A stretch of DNA of 58,231 bases, taken from assembly GCA_020283715.1 (NCBI GenBank), contig JAIQCW010000025.1, forward strand, positions 1 to 58,231. The letters are read 5' to 3'. Of the stretch, positions 19,820 through 30,363 are shown one piece after another (within the stretch, counting starts at the first letter, position 1; each line of letters begins with the position of its first letter). Source of the stretch: Cytauxzoon felis. Its lineage: Eukaryota; Apicomplexa; Aconoidasida; Piroplasmida; Theileriidae. The position numbers and the translations under genes are program-made. Under the pieces are notes generated by a model. It was given only the letters and a program-made list of their open reading frames with translations, was not told the origin of the DNA and did no database searches.

Positions 19820-22800
19820 TTAGAAGATTCGATTTTTGATATCATCGAGTTTGCGTATGACATTGTGTATATTGGTATCGAGTTGGTTTGCGATTTTGAG
19901 TTGTGTAGCTTCAGGTAATGATTTGAATTGTTCGCATAGATCACCATCGACTATATTTTGTATTGGATAATAATAGCTTCTAAAGAATGTATGTTCTCTT
20001 CCACAGAGTGGTGGTGATTCATTGGGTATAATCATTTCTAGATGTTGCATAAAATCGAGTTCATCTTTATTATTGAAGCATATGAATGATCCTATAGCTC
20101 CCATAATGGTTGTATATAATATAACATGTGGTAATGTTGGATTAAATTGTACTTTGACTATAGATGTAGGTAGATCACCAAGATGGAATTGTGCATGATT
20201 TTCGAATTGTAATGATTTAGTAGAATCTTCTTGTGGTGTTCTAGATATAAAGATAGAATCGAATTTATCACCACCAATAACAGTATGATAATCTAATTGT
20301 TCACAACAAGTAAGCCATCTAGGTCCAGTATTACCACCTAACCATTCAAATTCTACAGCATCATCAGAATAGAATTTTAATCTTAATAATTGGAAACCTT
20401 CTCTTAGATCCCCAGCATATATTCTACTACCATATACAGATAACCACATAAAACCATATTCAGTACAAGTTCTATGTTCAGCTTTAAGTAATAATTGTTT
20501 TTTACCTAATGTATATAATCTTAATTTATTACCTAATGCACATATTAATTTACCTTCATATGATGCAAATGCTCTAGGTATACTATTAATATATGTAGTA
20601 TGTAATAATTTGATTTCAAAATTAGTACTATATGCATATATACGTATAGAACCTTTAATATCATTAATATTATCATCTAGATACATATTTAATACAGTAC
20701 CAACTACTAAACATTGTATACCATCTAATATAACAACATTAGCACATAATGCTGCTTCATCTGTTTCAAATAATAATTTTGCTACAGTAGTTAATGTTAA
20801 TGGATTAACAATACGTAAACATGAACCCCATTTACCTTTACCAGCTTTAAAATTCATTATATTTAAATTATCACAATATTCATTATCTAATTTGATTTCA
20901 TTTAATGCATTATTAATTTCAATAGTATTTAATTCATTATAACAATTATAATCACATTCAACAATAGCTAACATATAATTTAATGAACCTATTGATGGTA
21001 ATTCAGATGGCATTAATATTAAATGTCTAGGTGTATAATTTAATTGTAAACGATTTTCTGAAAATATATCACCTAATTTATTACATTTAAATATAATTAA
21101 ATTATTACCAGTAATAGCTACAAAACCATCATTACATAATGGTGATATAAATGAATCAGCACTTTCTAATGTATCACATATTAATGGTGATGTTATTAAT
21201 ATCCCTTGATATTCATATATTAATATTGGACGTTCACATAATGCTAATAAGGCATATTTACCAGATAATAATACTAAACGAAATTTTATAGATCTACCAC
21301 CTAAAAATCTACTCTCTTGATTACTTAATGTACCATTTGTATAATCTATTATTGATTTTAACATTACACCTGTATTTAAACCTATTACTAAATATAATTT
21401 ATTATTACCCAATTCAAATTCTGATATACATACAGATTCTGGTGTTGAATTATTTGATAATAATTGTATACTTAATTGTTTAAAATTTTTATCTAATGTT
21501 AATATACGTACAGCATTATCTATAGATCCTACTGCAATAAAATTCGATAATAATGTACCTTTTGGTGTTGGTTGTAATGACATGCATGTAATCTCTACTG
21601 ATAAATTACGTTTTGATATCTCAATCAAATTATTATCAATCAATTCAAAATATACCATCTCACCACCTGATAATGCTAATACTAATTGTCTATCATTTGA
21701 TGATGCTACTTTTACACGTCTACTTGTAGGTGCACGCCATTCTTTAACTACTTGATTATATACATAACGTATACCACCATCATGTACTTGTACAAATAAA
21801 CCATCACCCATTAATGCAACATGTAATGTAGTAATCGATGTTAAAAAACATGATTCTGTAACCTCTTCTACAGCTTCACCAACTGATAATACTAATGTAT
21901 TACCTTCAAATCCAACTATAATAAATCCATCATATTCACTTGTTACATCAGAACGTACAGTCCATACATATTTTGGACGACCAGGTAATTCATTATAAGC
22001 TAACTCTTCAATAGATATACCATATCTTAACATACGTAAACTACTACGATCACCACGTCCACAACCCAAATATATATTATATTGACCTAATCCTTGAATA
22101 TCAGCAACCTTCATATCCGTTATAGCAGATAATGAACTCAATTCATCTATCAATTGTAAATTCTGTAATACACGAGGCTTAAATGCTATAACAGCCATAC
22201 GACCATGAGGATGTAATGAACTACATAATGGATCACGATCATCAGTACCCAAATCAGTAAATTGATATAAATGATGATCACCAAATTCTGCAGCTATAAA
22301 TAAATAACCAGCACGTAATATACACATGGAATTACATAAAGGAACTGTATCAAAATAACGACATATCATCTCCTTCACTACATTCTCTTCATGAACTATC
22401 TCAATCTATAAGTATAAATGTTTCAAGAAGGAAGGAAGATCCGAACGGAGTGAGGAAGGTATCTCCGAGGAACGAGGGTCTGAAGAACGAAGTGATGAAG
22501 GAAGTATTGTTGTCCTTCATTGATGGAAGTATTGTTGTCCTTCATTGATGGAAGTATTGTTGTCCTTCAATGATGGAAGTATTGTTTTCCCTCAATGATA
22601 GAAGTATTGACGTCCTTCAATGATGGAAGTGTTGTTTTCCCTCAATGATGGAAGTGTTGTTGTCCTTCAACTCACCTTATATAAATCACCATATTCTGAT
22701 TGTATAAGAATAAAAAAGAAATCCTTCATTCTATGAACAGCATATGCAACAATAAGTAATGGCTTATCTTGAGCCATCTCTAATCTACGTGGATAAGCAC

Positions 22801-24032
22801 AACTAATCTCAGGATGATCTATATTCTTATATACAAAATAATTCTCACAACAAACTAATACACCACCAGGACCATCACCACCAGGTACAGGAACCAATAA
22901 ATGAGCAGATAAATCTATAGGTAATGTCACCTTCTTAACAACATGGTTAAGACCCAAATCCATCTCCCAAAAACTAACACCCTTACGAAATGCATCATCC
23001 GTAAGATCTTCATCAATATCTATCTGTAATTCATCGACAATCTCATAACTCTGCTCAATCGATACAAATACAGGATTCTCAAATCCTACATCCAATCCTA
23101 CTATATCAAAACATATCGAATGACCCTTATGAGCCTCCAAAGGAGAACTTATAGTCAAATTCGCATTTGAATCTCTATTTAAAATATAAACAAATTTCTC
23201 ACGCTCAACTGCACCAATTATCAACGCCCTACCCTTAGGATCAACAGCCAAATACTGACCAGGAACAACCCTACGTATCCCTATAAAAATCATTAAAAGC
23301 CGAAAAAATAAAGTTATAAAGAACCATCTACAGAATGTACATCAACCTCATATTCCATTAGGCGTGGAGCCTCTCCACCTGAGGTTACAACAGCCTCGCG
23401 TTTTCCTGCCGTCAGCTCTTCCAATTACCTATCCCTGAAGGGTGATGCCACTCCCGGAAATCGTGGCGGAAGTGAGGGTATAGATTGGACCTCGAGTGGA
23501 ACCCGGAGCTGATCTACGGGAAGCGAAGGGGGAGGTAAATAGAATAGCTCTCTGCAAGAGAAAGAGAGTTGGATTGGACCTCAGGTGGAAAGCTGACGGC
23601 AGGAAGAACAGGAGTCGTAATGGCCAAGACCTAGGTGGAACGGTAGAGCGAATGATATTAAAATGGGAAATTAGGATGAGTAATATTGGTGGAAAACAAA
23701 CCTGATTTGCCATATGTTTCGCAATGTACTCTTTTGAATGATTTGGTGTTAGCGCAGAATTCGAGGATTACGAGCCTTCCACTATCAGATCCTACTACTA
23801 GATAGTCACGTTGAGCTCCTGTTAATCTGAATGTGGAAATTGCTCTTATTATACCGAATACATCACAGACGCAAACACTTTGTAACTTTCCATTACTGTC
23901 TGGAGTTAATAATTCTAGTACATGAGACCGCGCTACAACAATTTCCTGAGCTTTAGGGGCAGAGAAGTTGCCTTGGACTGCTTGATTTATACCAGTGGGA
24001 TTTTGTAAAGTTAAATGATATAAAATAGGCAT
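19820..24032 (-). CDS. SF3B3: Splicing factor 3B subunit 3 (SF3B3/SAP130/Rse1)
   Basis: Three exons, 24032-23702, 23280-22676 and 22405-19820, giving about 1173 residues (human SF3B3 is 1217). The start MPILYHLTLQNPTGI and GNFSAPKAQEIVVARSHVLELL are typical, as are GQYLAVDPKGRALIIGAVE and the C-terminal RNFLAFASYEGKL-like/GDLREGFQLL and DKFDSIFISR regions (read here as PRAFASYEGKL). The protein folds as three beta-propellers of the DDB1/CPSF-A superfamily and scaffolds SF3b in the U2 snRNP, supporting branch-point recognition. Intron 1 (421 nt) holds a foldback repeat; intron 2 (270 nt) is largely a 25-bp minisatellite. Frame and splice sites are intact across both. It diverges from the CPW-WPC gene over a 399-nt gap (24033-24431) in which nothing else was recognised. 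Confidence 0.93.
22501..22675. repeat. 25-bp minisatellite, seven units, ending at a splice donor
   Basis: Seven head-to-tail 25-bp units of the form GAAGTATTGTTGTCCTTCAW + TGATG, with a few substitutions. The last unit ends exactly at the reverse-strand splice donor of SF3B3 intron 2, so the intron starts GTGAGTTGAAGGACAAC, itself a variant unit. Diverged units occur 5' of the ApiAP2 gene. Confidence 0.9.
23360..23642. repeat. Foldback repeat in SF3B3 intron 1
   Basis: Begins TAGGCGTGGAGCCTCTCCACCTGAGG and includes CTGCCGTCAGCTCTTCC, the ATCCCTGAAGGGT variant, a CACTCCCGGAAATCGTGG module, GGACCTCGAGTGGAACCCG, GCTGATCTACGGGAAGCG, CTCTCTGCAAGAG and GGACCTCAGGTGGAAAGCTGACG. The host intron is 421 nt. 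Confidence 0.88.
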
Positions 24033-24431
24033 TATTAAGACAATAAAATTAACACTAAACCAACAGATATCACATTAGACCATTATTAAAGGAAATGTTA
24101 TAACAAGCTGCATTCTACCGATATTATTTAATATAATACAGTCCTATTAGTGTATTTATAAACGTCCCGCTGGGTCTTAAATCTGTACTAATCATAAATC
24201 TATTGTCCAATGGGGCGTACCAAGGGTCCATTGATAACCCTGGGTATCACACCTTTATCTTCCATTTTCAATGTCTAATATGTTATAGATATATTTTAAA
24301 ATTATTAAAGATGTTATTCATTATAAGATTCGTGATTATATACAAAATGTGTACATCCATCTTGGCATATCAGATGTTGTTTTAATGTATTCGGATTTTA
24401 GAAATGATATGCCGACACGACTCATCTGAAA

Positions 24432-27035
24432 ATGTTTGTCATCTCTCTCCTGATACTGTTGTATGCTCACAATGGATTCTTACACATTGGTGGGACTATC
24501 GTATTCGATACAGTTCTTGATTTGGTGAAGAAGAGTAGACCTGACACATTGATGAATTTGAGTGAGAATGGTATGTTATATGTCTATATTTCTTATGAGG
24601 AAGTTATTTTAATATTTTGTAGAGATTGAAATTAGGATTAAGAGTGCCATCATTAAGGCATCTACTATATTAAATCTAAAACACTTTGAGGATGATGATT
24701 GTGATTTTGATTTTTCTCATTTTTGTCCTCAAGGATGGGTATGTTTAAATGTGTATAATTTTATTCATGTATTGAATAGACATATGCTGGTGATGGTATA
24801 AATTGTATAGCTGGACCTGATTATAATGGGAATTGTGAAAGTCCATTAGATTTAAGTTCTAAAACACCTTTAGATAAGTTGAAATTATCCGATTTATGTG
24901 GTATCAAATGGCCGTGTAGAAATAAAATTGACAATTTATTATTTGAAGGTAGAACTAAGTGTCCAAAATATTGGCAATTTGATGGTATATTGTTGATATT
25001 AATTGATTTAATCAATCACTATTCAGGTACATTATGCATAGCTCCTAATTTTTATAGCGGACCTTGCGAATCACACATGGCCTCAACCATATCACCCGAA
25101 GCTGATCTCAGGGAAGCGCAGGGACAACTAAATAGAAGAGGCTCCACGCCTAGTGGAACAGAGGAGGCAGATATAACCTCGAGTGGAGAGCTGACGGCAG
25201 GACGGTCTCGAGTGGAAGACAAGATGAAATTGACTGAAAAGTGTAGTTTGGAGTGGGATGTAAATGTATTTGATGTTGATAATTTAATAAATTGGAATGT
25301 ATATTGTCCTATGGGATATAGAGAGGATGATGGATATTGTATTGCTGATGATGGATATTATACAATGGCCCCTAGGAAATTAGAGTTTAAGAGTATAGAT
25401 GAGAAGAAGAGAGCTATGAAGGAATATAATATATTATGGTGAGTATTAAATATTATATTAATGGTAATATATCAGGCCTTTTAAACTTGATGTTAATGAA
25501 GTTATGGATAAATGTCCAACTGGATGGATAATGGATAATGATTATTGTTTGGCACCAGCTAGTTATAAGGTGAATTATACTTTTATTATTATATAAATTA
25601 TCTAGGGTCCATGTGAATTGAGGGTAAAATTTTCAAATTATACCAATGAAGATAAAGCTTTATGGTCTATTGTTTGTGGAGCTGATTTCATTATGTCTAA
25701 TGATTATAAAGTAAAGGAAGAACATATATCTACAACTGATGATGTCATTTATAAAAATGGACCACTTGAACCTGAACTTAAAATTATAAAGAGGAGACCA
25801 AAGAAAGATTATAATTCAATTAAAGTAATGAATAAACAACTTGATGGTAAGCTCAAGATTAATCTCAGCATGAAGAAGAAATTTTTTTTAGATCTCTTGA
25901 AGCTTAGAAGAAAAGATAATGATGAGAGATTCTCTACTACTCTAGAGGTAAAAGAAAATTTTATATCCCATACTTCCCATCCCTTCTATATCTTCAGTAT
26001 ACTATAAAAAATTTAAAAGATAAGATACGTAATAGTAATAATAAATTAATACCCATTGGGTTCCTACAAATTAAATCACATTTAGGCTGTATAATAGATG
26101 ATAATAAATGCCCTTGTATGTTGAAGGTTAAATATATCTTATACTAATCTACTATAGATAATTGGACTGATAATAATGGAATTTGTGTTGCACCTATAAG
26201 TTATAATAAATTAATGAAAAATTGTCATTATATTACTAAAGGTACAATTATTTCTAGTAATGAATGCCGTGTTCCATAGTACGTTTCATAATTCTTTTTC
26301 CATCACATCACTTCAGTAAATGTAAAGAATGTCATGAAGATTTTATAACACATCCATGCCCAAGAGGATGGAAGATCGATAAATTTATAGATGGAGAATT
26401 AATAAGGATAAAATGTAAAGCACCTATAAATCAATATAATTATAGATCTAAAGAATGTGGTACAAGTGTAGATTTTACAAACATATCACCAATTTTTAAA
26501 AAAAATTGGTCATTTATTTGTAATGTAAAATTCCCATGTTTTGGTGATGAACAAGAATCACAATGTGTACAGAATTATTATAGGTTTATATTCATCATTA
26601 ATCTTATTATACTTTAGGAAATGCCCATATGGATGGATACTTGAAGATGATTTATGTAAAGCACCAAAAGATTATAATAAAACATGTGAAGATGTAATAG
26701 ACGTTAATAAATTATCAACACTTGAAGATAAGAAAATATTTAGCATAAAATGTAATGCACCATGGCCATGTACAGATAATTGTGTGAAGGATTATACTCT
26801 GGTATTTTTGACTTACATCATCAATACACATATCATCCATACAGCCATGCCCATATAAATGGAACTATGATGGAGATAAATGCAGATTCGATGAATACAA
26901 AGGACCATGCGAAAATACCTTTATACCACCGAAAAAGTATGTAATTACATATACATATACATAACAATCAGCTACCTCGGCAAAATGGAACTCGAATTCA
27001 AATGCAATGTATACTGGAAATGCACAGATCATTAA
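24432..27035 (+). CDS. CPW-WPC family secreted protein
   Basis: Twelve exons fit by frame: 24432-24570, 24623-24738, 24780-24984, 25027-25438, 25476-25569, 25606-25947, 25998-26115, 26158-26278, 26317-26583, 26618-26801, 26845-26936, 26972-27035. A signal peptide (MFVISLLILLYAHNGFLHI) is followed by about eight Cys-rich modules that open with CPxGW/CPYxW and close with WPC/FPC/WKC (FCPQGW..IKWPC, CPTGW, CPYNW, CPRGW..VKFPC, CPYGW..APWPC, CPYKW..VYWKC). In Plasmodium this family is expressed in sexual and mosquito stages, so a role in tick-stage or gamete surface biology is plausible but inferred. Exon 4 carries an in-frame foldback repeat (25085-25215) inside a module, splitting GPCESHM from KLTEKCSLEWD. 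CPYNW is formed across an exon junction, supporting the model. Confidence 0.85.
25085..25215. repeat. Exonic foldback half-repeat in the CPW-WPC gene
   Basis: Contains GCTGATCTCAGGGAAGCG, the linker CTAAATAGAAGAGG, CTCCACGCCTAGTGGA, ATAACCTCGAGTGGAGAGC and TGACGGCAGGAC. It is read as EADLREAQGQLNRRG..TSSGELTAGR, the same reading frame as in the protease and ApiAP2 genes. Confidence 0.9.
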
Positions 27036-27175
27036 TGATCTCAAGAAGGTGGTACAGTTGAGGTTACACCTGAGGTTCAATCCACCTCTTCTTCCACTCG
27101 CCGTGGTGGCCTTCTTCTATTTACTTCCCCTTCCAGCTCCCGTAGATCGCTTCCAGGTGATTTATGCTGTTGAAT

Positions 27176-28297
27176 TTAAAATAAATCTAATGTAATATAA
27201 CCTGTATCTGTCTTATCACCCTTATTAAGTTCGCCTTTAATATTACCGAGTTTTCCTGCAAATATGGCGTTGATATTTCCTGGATCTGTAGTAGTACCAA
27301 TCTCGGCATTTGCATTCTCCCATTCATAACCAGTCTCACCACCCTTTTTCTTCACACGTTTATACCATGTGTTGCCATTAGCATCACCATTTGGAGATAA
27401 ACATATTAAGTATGGCCTTTGAAGATCGTCATCACCATCTTTCGAAAAATATACGTATACACCTCCACTAGTTTGAAATGTAATTTTTTCAATTTCAGTT
27501 TGATCAATACCATCCGTAATGTGGCCGTGTATCGTTATACGATTGACCCTGTCAGCGGTCCTTGGAATAGGATGTCTAAAACCTTTGAATGTAGCAGTAA
27601 TACCAGCTGTTACCTGTTGATCTATTGCTGAAACAGTAATGTTTGGATTATTAGTATTAGGTTGCGGACGAGCTTTGTATGAATCACCAGCAGGTTTTTC
27701 AAGTTTAACTTCATATTGCTGGATGAATTGGCTCAGTGGAGTACTAAGTTGGCCATCAACTCCAGGATCCTCAGGACCTAAATTTATTTCTGTATTTGGT
27801 ATCTGTGCCCATTCATTCCCTCTCTTATAATAAGTCTGAGTACTTGGACCTGTACTAACACAAACAATTAATGGAAATTCGTGTTTAGGATCATTATCTT
27901 TATGGTAATATACATAAACTGCTTTAACAGATTCAGTTGTAAGATCTGGCTCAAATTTCAATGGAACATCATTATACCTAACAAGACCTAATTTGAATGG
28001 AGTAGTACTTGGTGCATGTTTATATCTAACATAATTAGGTGGTACTTCTCCAGGGGCAGTAGTACTATTCTTCACATCAACAGTAATCGATGAACCTTCA
28101 GCATTAGCTGTATATGGGCCAGTAGTCTTCCCAATATCAATTTCATATTTAACTTTGAGCTGTCCAAGTGTGGTTGCAAGTTGACCTTTAGCTTCACCAG
28201 CTTGTGGAGAATCTGGATCTACAGTAGCGAGATTAGCGGCTTCTTCCCATGTCTGACCTCTCGTATAATAGCTAATAAATCCTAATAATAAAAACAC
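27176..28297 (-). CDS. Repetitive antigen-like protein C, start unresolved
   Basis: A 373-codon frame of the same family. It opens with FLLLGFISYYTRGQTW at a non-ATG codon (28297) just after a TTTTGTAG sequence, and ends KTDTGYITLDLF close to the left repeat half. It has three to four units, with KAVYVYYHKDNDPKHEFP and VYVYFSKDGDDDLQRPYLICL as clear beta-strand cores. EVKLEKPAGDSYKARPQP corresponds to EVKLEQSNGDYKARPQP in copies A and B, so the copies are mosaics of shared and diverged units. The function is not known. As with the others, lack of an ATG argues for a missing first exon, non-canonical start, or a silent donor. Confidence 0.58.
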   Translation of the reverse strand: MFLLLGFISYYTRGQTWEEAANLATVDPDSPQAGEAKGQLATTLGQLKVKYEIDIGKTTGPYTANAEGSSITVDVKNSTTAPGEVPPNYVRYKHAPSTTPFKLGLVRYNDVPLKFEPDLTTESVKAVYVYYHKDNDPKHEFPLIVCVSTGPSTQTYYKRGNEWAQIPNTEINLGPEDPGVDGQLSTPLSQFIQQYEVKLEKPAGDSYKARPQPNTNNPNITVSAIDQQVTAGITATFKGFRHPIPRTADRVNRITIHGHITDGIDQTEIEKITFQTSGGVYVYFSKDGDDDLQRPYLICLSPNGDANGNTWYKRVKKKGGETGYEWENANAEIGTTTDPGNINAIFAGKLGNIKGELNKGDKTDTGYITLDLF

Positions 28298-28640
28298 TAC
28301 AAAACCCTATATTTATCGGGATAAAAAACACTATATCCACTACATTATTATTGTCTAGTAATGATATCTCCTCTAATATAATATATACTACTATACTAAT
28401 ACAATTGAAGAGTGATGTATAGTTATAGGAAGATATATATGTATTAATATAAATAATAATTATAATATATATACTATATTACTACTAACATGATATGAAG
28501 TTTAGTAGTAACTATATTATACTTATAATAATACTAATTATATATACATTATAAAATTATTAAAATATTATAAGAAGATTGTAAATGATTGAGAGAAGAT
28601 GATTATTGTAATTATATTTCAATTAATATGTATATTAGAG
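28298..28640 (-). promoter_or_regulatory. Conserved AT-rich leader of antigen cassette C
   Basis: Third copy of the leader. Toward the ORF it shows TATAGTATATATTATAATTATTATT-like tracts, a TATACATCACTCTTCAATTG block, then a variant of the terminal hairpin (ATCCCGATAAATATAGGG) and TTTTGTAG immediately before the ORF. Confidence 0.58.
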
Positions 28641-28803
28641 GATTTGACCTCAGGTGGAAGTGGAGAACCCGTAGCTGATCTCAGGGAAGCGGAGGGGGAA
28701 GTAAATAGAGAAGCTGTCTGCAAGACGACCTCAGGTGGAACAGCGAGTGGAAAGACTTCAGGTGTTAAAGAGATTGTAAATATCATGTATTACAAATTTC
28801 GTT

Positions 28804-30351
28804 TTAAATATATTTAATTCCATCATTGTTTGTGGTAATGAATGTATTTTTATGATTGAAGTAGGCTTTTAATGATTCTTGTGTAGAAGATGATAGGAGT
28901 GGTATTGAGAGTGTAAAGTTGAAGAGTGTGAACTTGATACCGATTGAAGCGTTATAATATTTCCAGTTGTTGTGTAGTAATAAATCGAAGAATATCCCAG
29001 TGTATGGTATGATTTTAATTTTTTTTAATATGATTGGTATATTTAAATCATTTGATATAATTACATTTAACATTGATGACATGTTCTTATTTATATTATC
29101 ATTTGTAGAATATAAACCACGATAATCATTATCTTGTATAGTTTTTGTTAATAAAATTTTGGTATCGAGAGTATAACCTGAATTAAATTTGAATGTAATT
29201 TTATTATTAAATCTAAATTTATTATCATCTTTTAAATCACTTTTAATTTTGAATAGATTATGTTCAATTGAATTTAATATACTCGTATTGAATATAATTG
29301 GTGAGTTGAAGTAATATGAATTGAATTTATTAATTAAATTGATATATAATGATAGATTATATAAATTTATACCAATTGAAGATAATAATTTAATATCTTT
29401 ACTTCTATTCATATATTTTACATTAAAATTAATATCATTAAGATGATTGATGATGGTAAGATGAGTAAATTTCGATGTTGATAATGAAGTTGATAATTCA
29501 TATAATGAGCAATTCTTAAGATCATGATTCCAAAATGCTAAATCTAATGTATCTGAAATGAATTTCAATTTCAATTCATTTAATTTTTTAGATAGATTAA
29601 AATCACCAGATGCATATAAAATACATTTTTTATCCAATAGATTAATATTTTTATATCCAATAGATAATCCAAAATTACCTTTAGGTATTATAGTAATAGT
29701 AGGTATAATTGATGTAATATTATCATAACCATCATAGAATATATCAAAATAGATAATATTATTAACTTTATGTATAACATATGATAGATTTTTATAAAGT
29801 CCTATAGATTTTAATATATTAAATAATTTTATATCATTGATCAATAATATATCATCATATATTAATTTCTTTAATAAATAATCATTATTTATATATTTAT
29901 ATTTACCTTTAGGTAAATTTATATCAGATTTATAAAGTATATTTTGAAATGTATTAATATCTTTACCTAAATTAATATCTTTAATAAAGAAGCGTATATG
30001 ATCTCTATAAACAACACCTTCATTACAAGTAATTAATAATTTACCACAATCTAATAATTTAAAATTTAATACATATCCATCAATATAATTAAATTCTTTA
30101 TATAATTTATTTATACGATTTATAATTTTATCTATAATAATACCTTTATTATAATTTTCATACCTTGAATACTCATTTATTATACCCTCATCTATTAAAA
30201 TAGTTTTTATTTTATCCTTTAATGATGATTTATTAACTTTAATACAACTATCATATGGAATCTTATTATCTAAACCATAGATATTAAAACGATATTTATC
30301 AAATACTATACATTCTATACATGTCAAATACAATAAAATATATATTTTCAT
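28804..30351 (-). CDS. Omp85-family outer-membrane protein, Toc75-like
   Basis: A 515-residue single-exon protein. An N-terminal hydrophobic leader (MKIYILLYLTCIECIVF) suggests ER entry. Residues ~100-220 look like POTRA repeats (ILKSIGLYKNLSYVIHKV, then IIYFDIFYDG). From ~235 the Omp85 barrel begins with GNFGLSIGYKNINLL and DKKCILYASGDFNLS and ends in amphipathic strands (FTLFNFTLSIPLLSS) near the C-terminus. Members insert or translocate proteins through outer membranes. Because a leader is present, the apicoplast Toc75-like translocon is more likely than mitochondrial SAM50, which has no signal peptide; this is inference. The protein is extremely Asn/Ile/Lys-rich, so sequence similarity is weak and fold-based confirmation would matter. 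Confidence 0.6.
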   Translation of the reverse strand: MKIYILLYLTCIECIVFDKYRFNIYGLDNKIPYDSCIKVNKSSLKDKIKTILIDEGIINEYSRYENYNKGIIIDKIINRINKLYKEFNYIDGYVLNFKLLDCGKLLITCNEGVVYRDHIRFFIKDINLGKDINTFQNILYKSDINLPKGKYKYINNDYLLKKLIYDDILLINDIKLFNILKSIGLYKNLSYVIHKVNNIIYFDIFYDGYDNITSIIPTITIIPKGNFGLSIGYKNINLLDKKCILYASGDFNLSKKLNELKLKFISDTLDLAFWNHDLKNCSLYELSTSLSTSKFTHLTIINHLNDINFNVKYMNRSKDIKLLSSIGINLYNLSLYINLINKFNSYYFNSPIIFNTSILNSIEHNLFKIKSDLKDDNKFRFNNKITFKFNSGYTLDTKILLTKTIQDNDYRGLYSTNDNINKNMSSMLNVIISNDLNIPIILKKIKIIPYTGIFFDLLLHNNWKYYNASIGIKFTLFNFTLSIPLLSSSTQESLKAYFNHKNTFITTNNDGIKYI

Positions 30352-30363
30352 TATAATTTATAT

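Larger units (their letters stand above)
27057..28765. mobile_element. Composite cassette C: foldback halves around antigen-like ORF and leader
   Basis: Left half 27057-27166 (CACCTGAGGTTC, CCACTCGCCGTGGTGGCC, linker, CTCCCGTAGATCGCTTCCAGG). Right half 28645-28765 (GACCTCAGGTGGAAG, CCCGTAGCTGATCTCAGGGA, GTAAATAGAGAAGC, TGTCTGCAAGACG, CCTCAGGTGGAACAGC). ORF 27176-28297 and leader 28298-28640 lie between. The CPW-WPC gene ends only ~20 nt before the left half. Confidence 0.65.
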
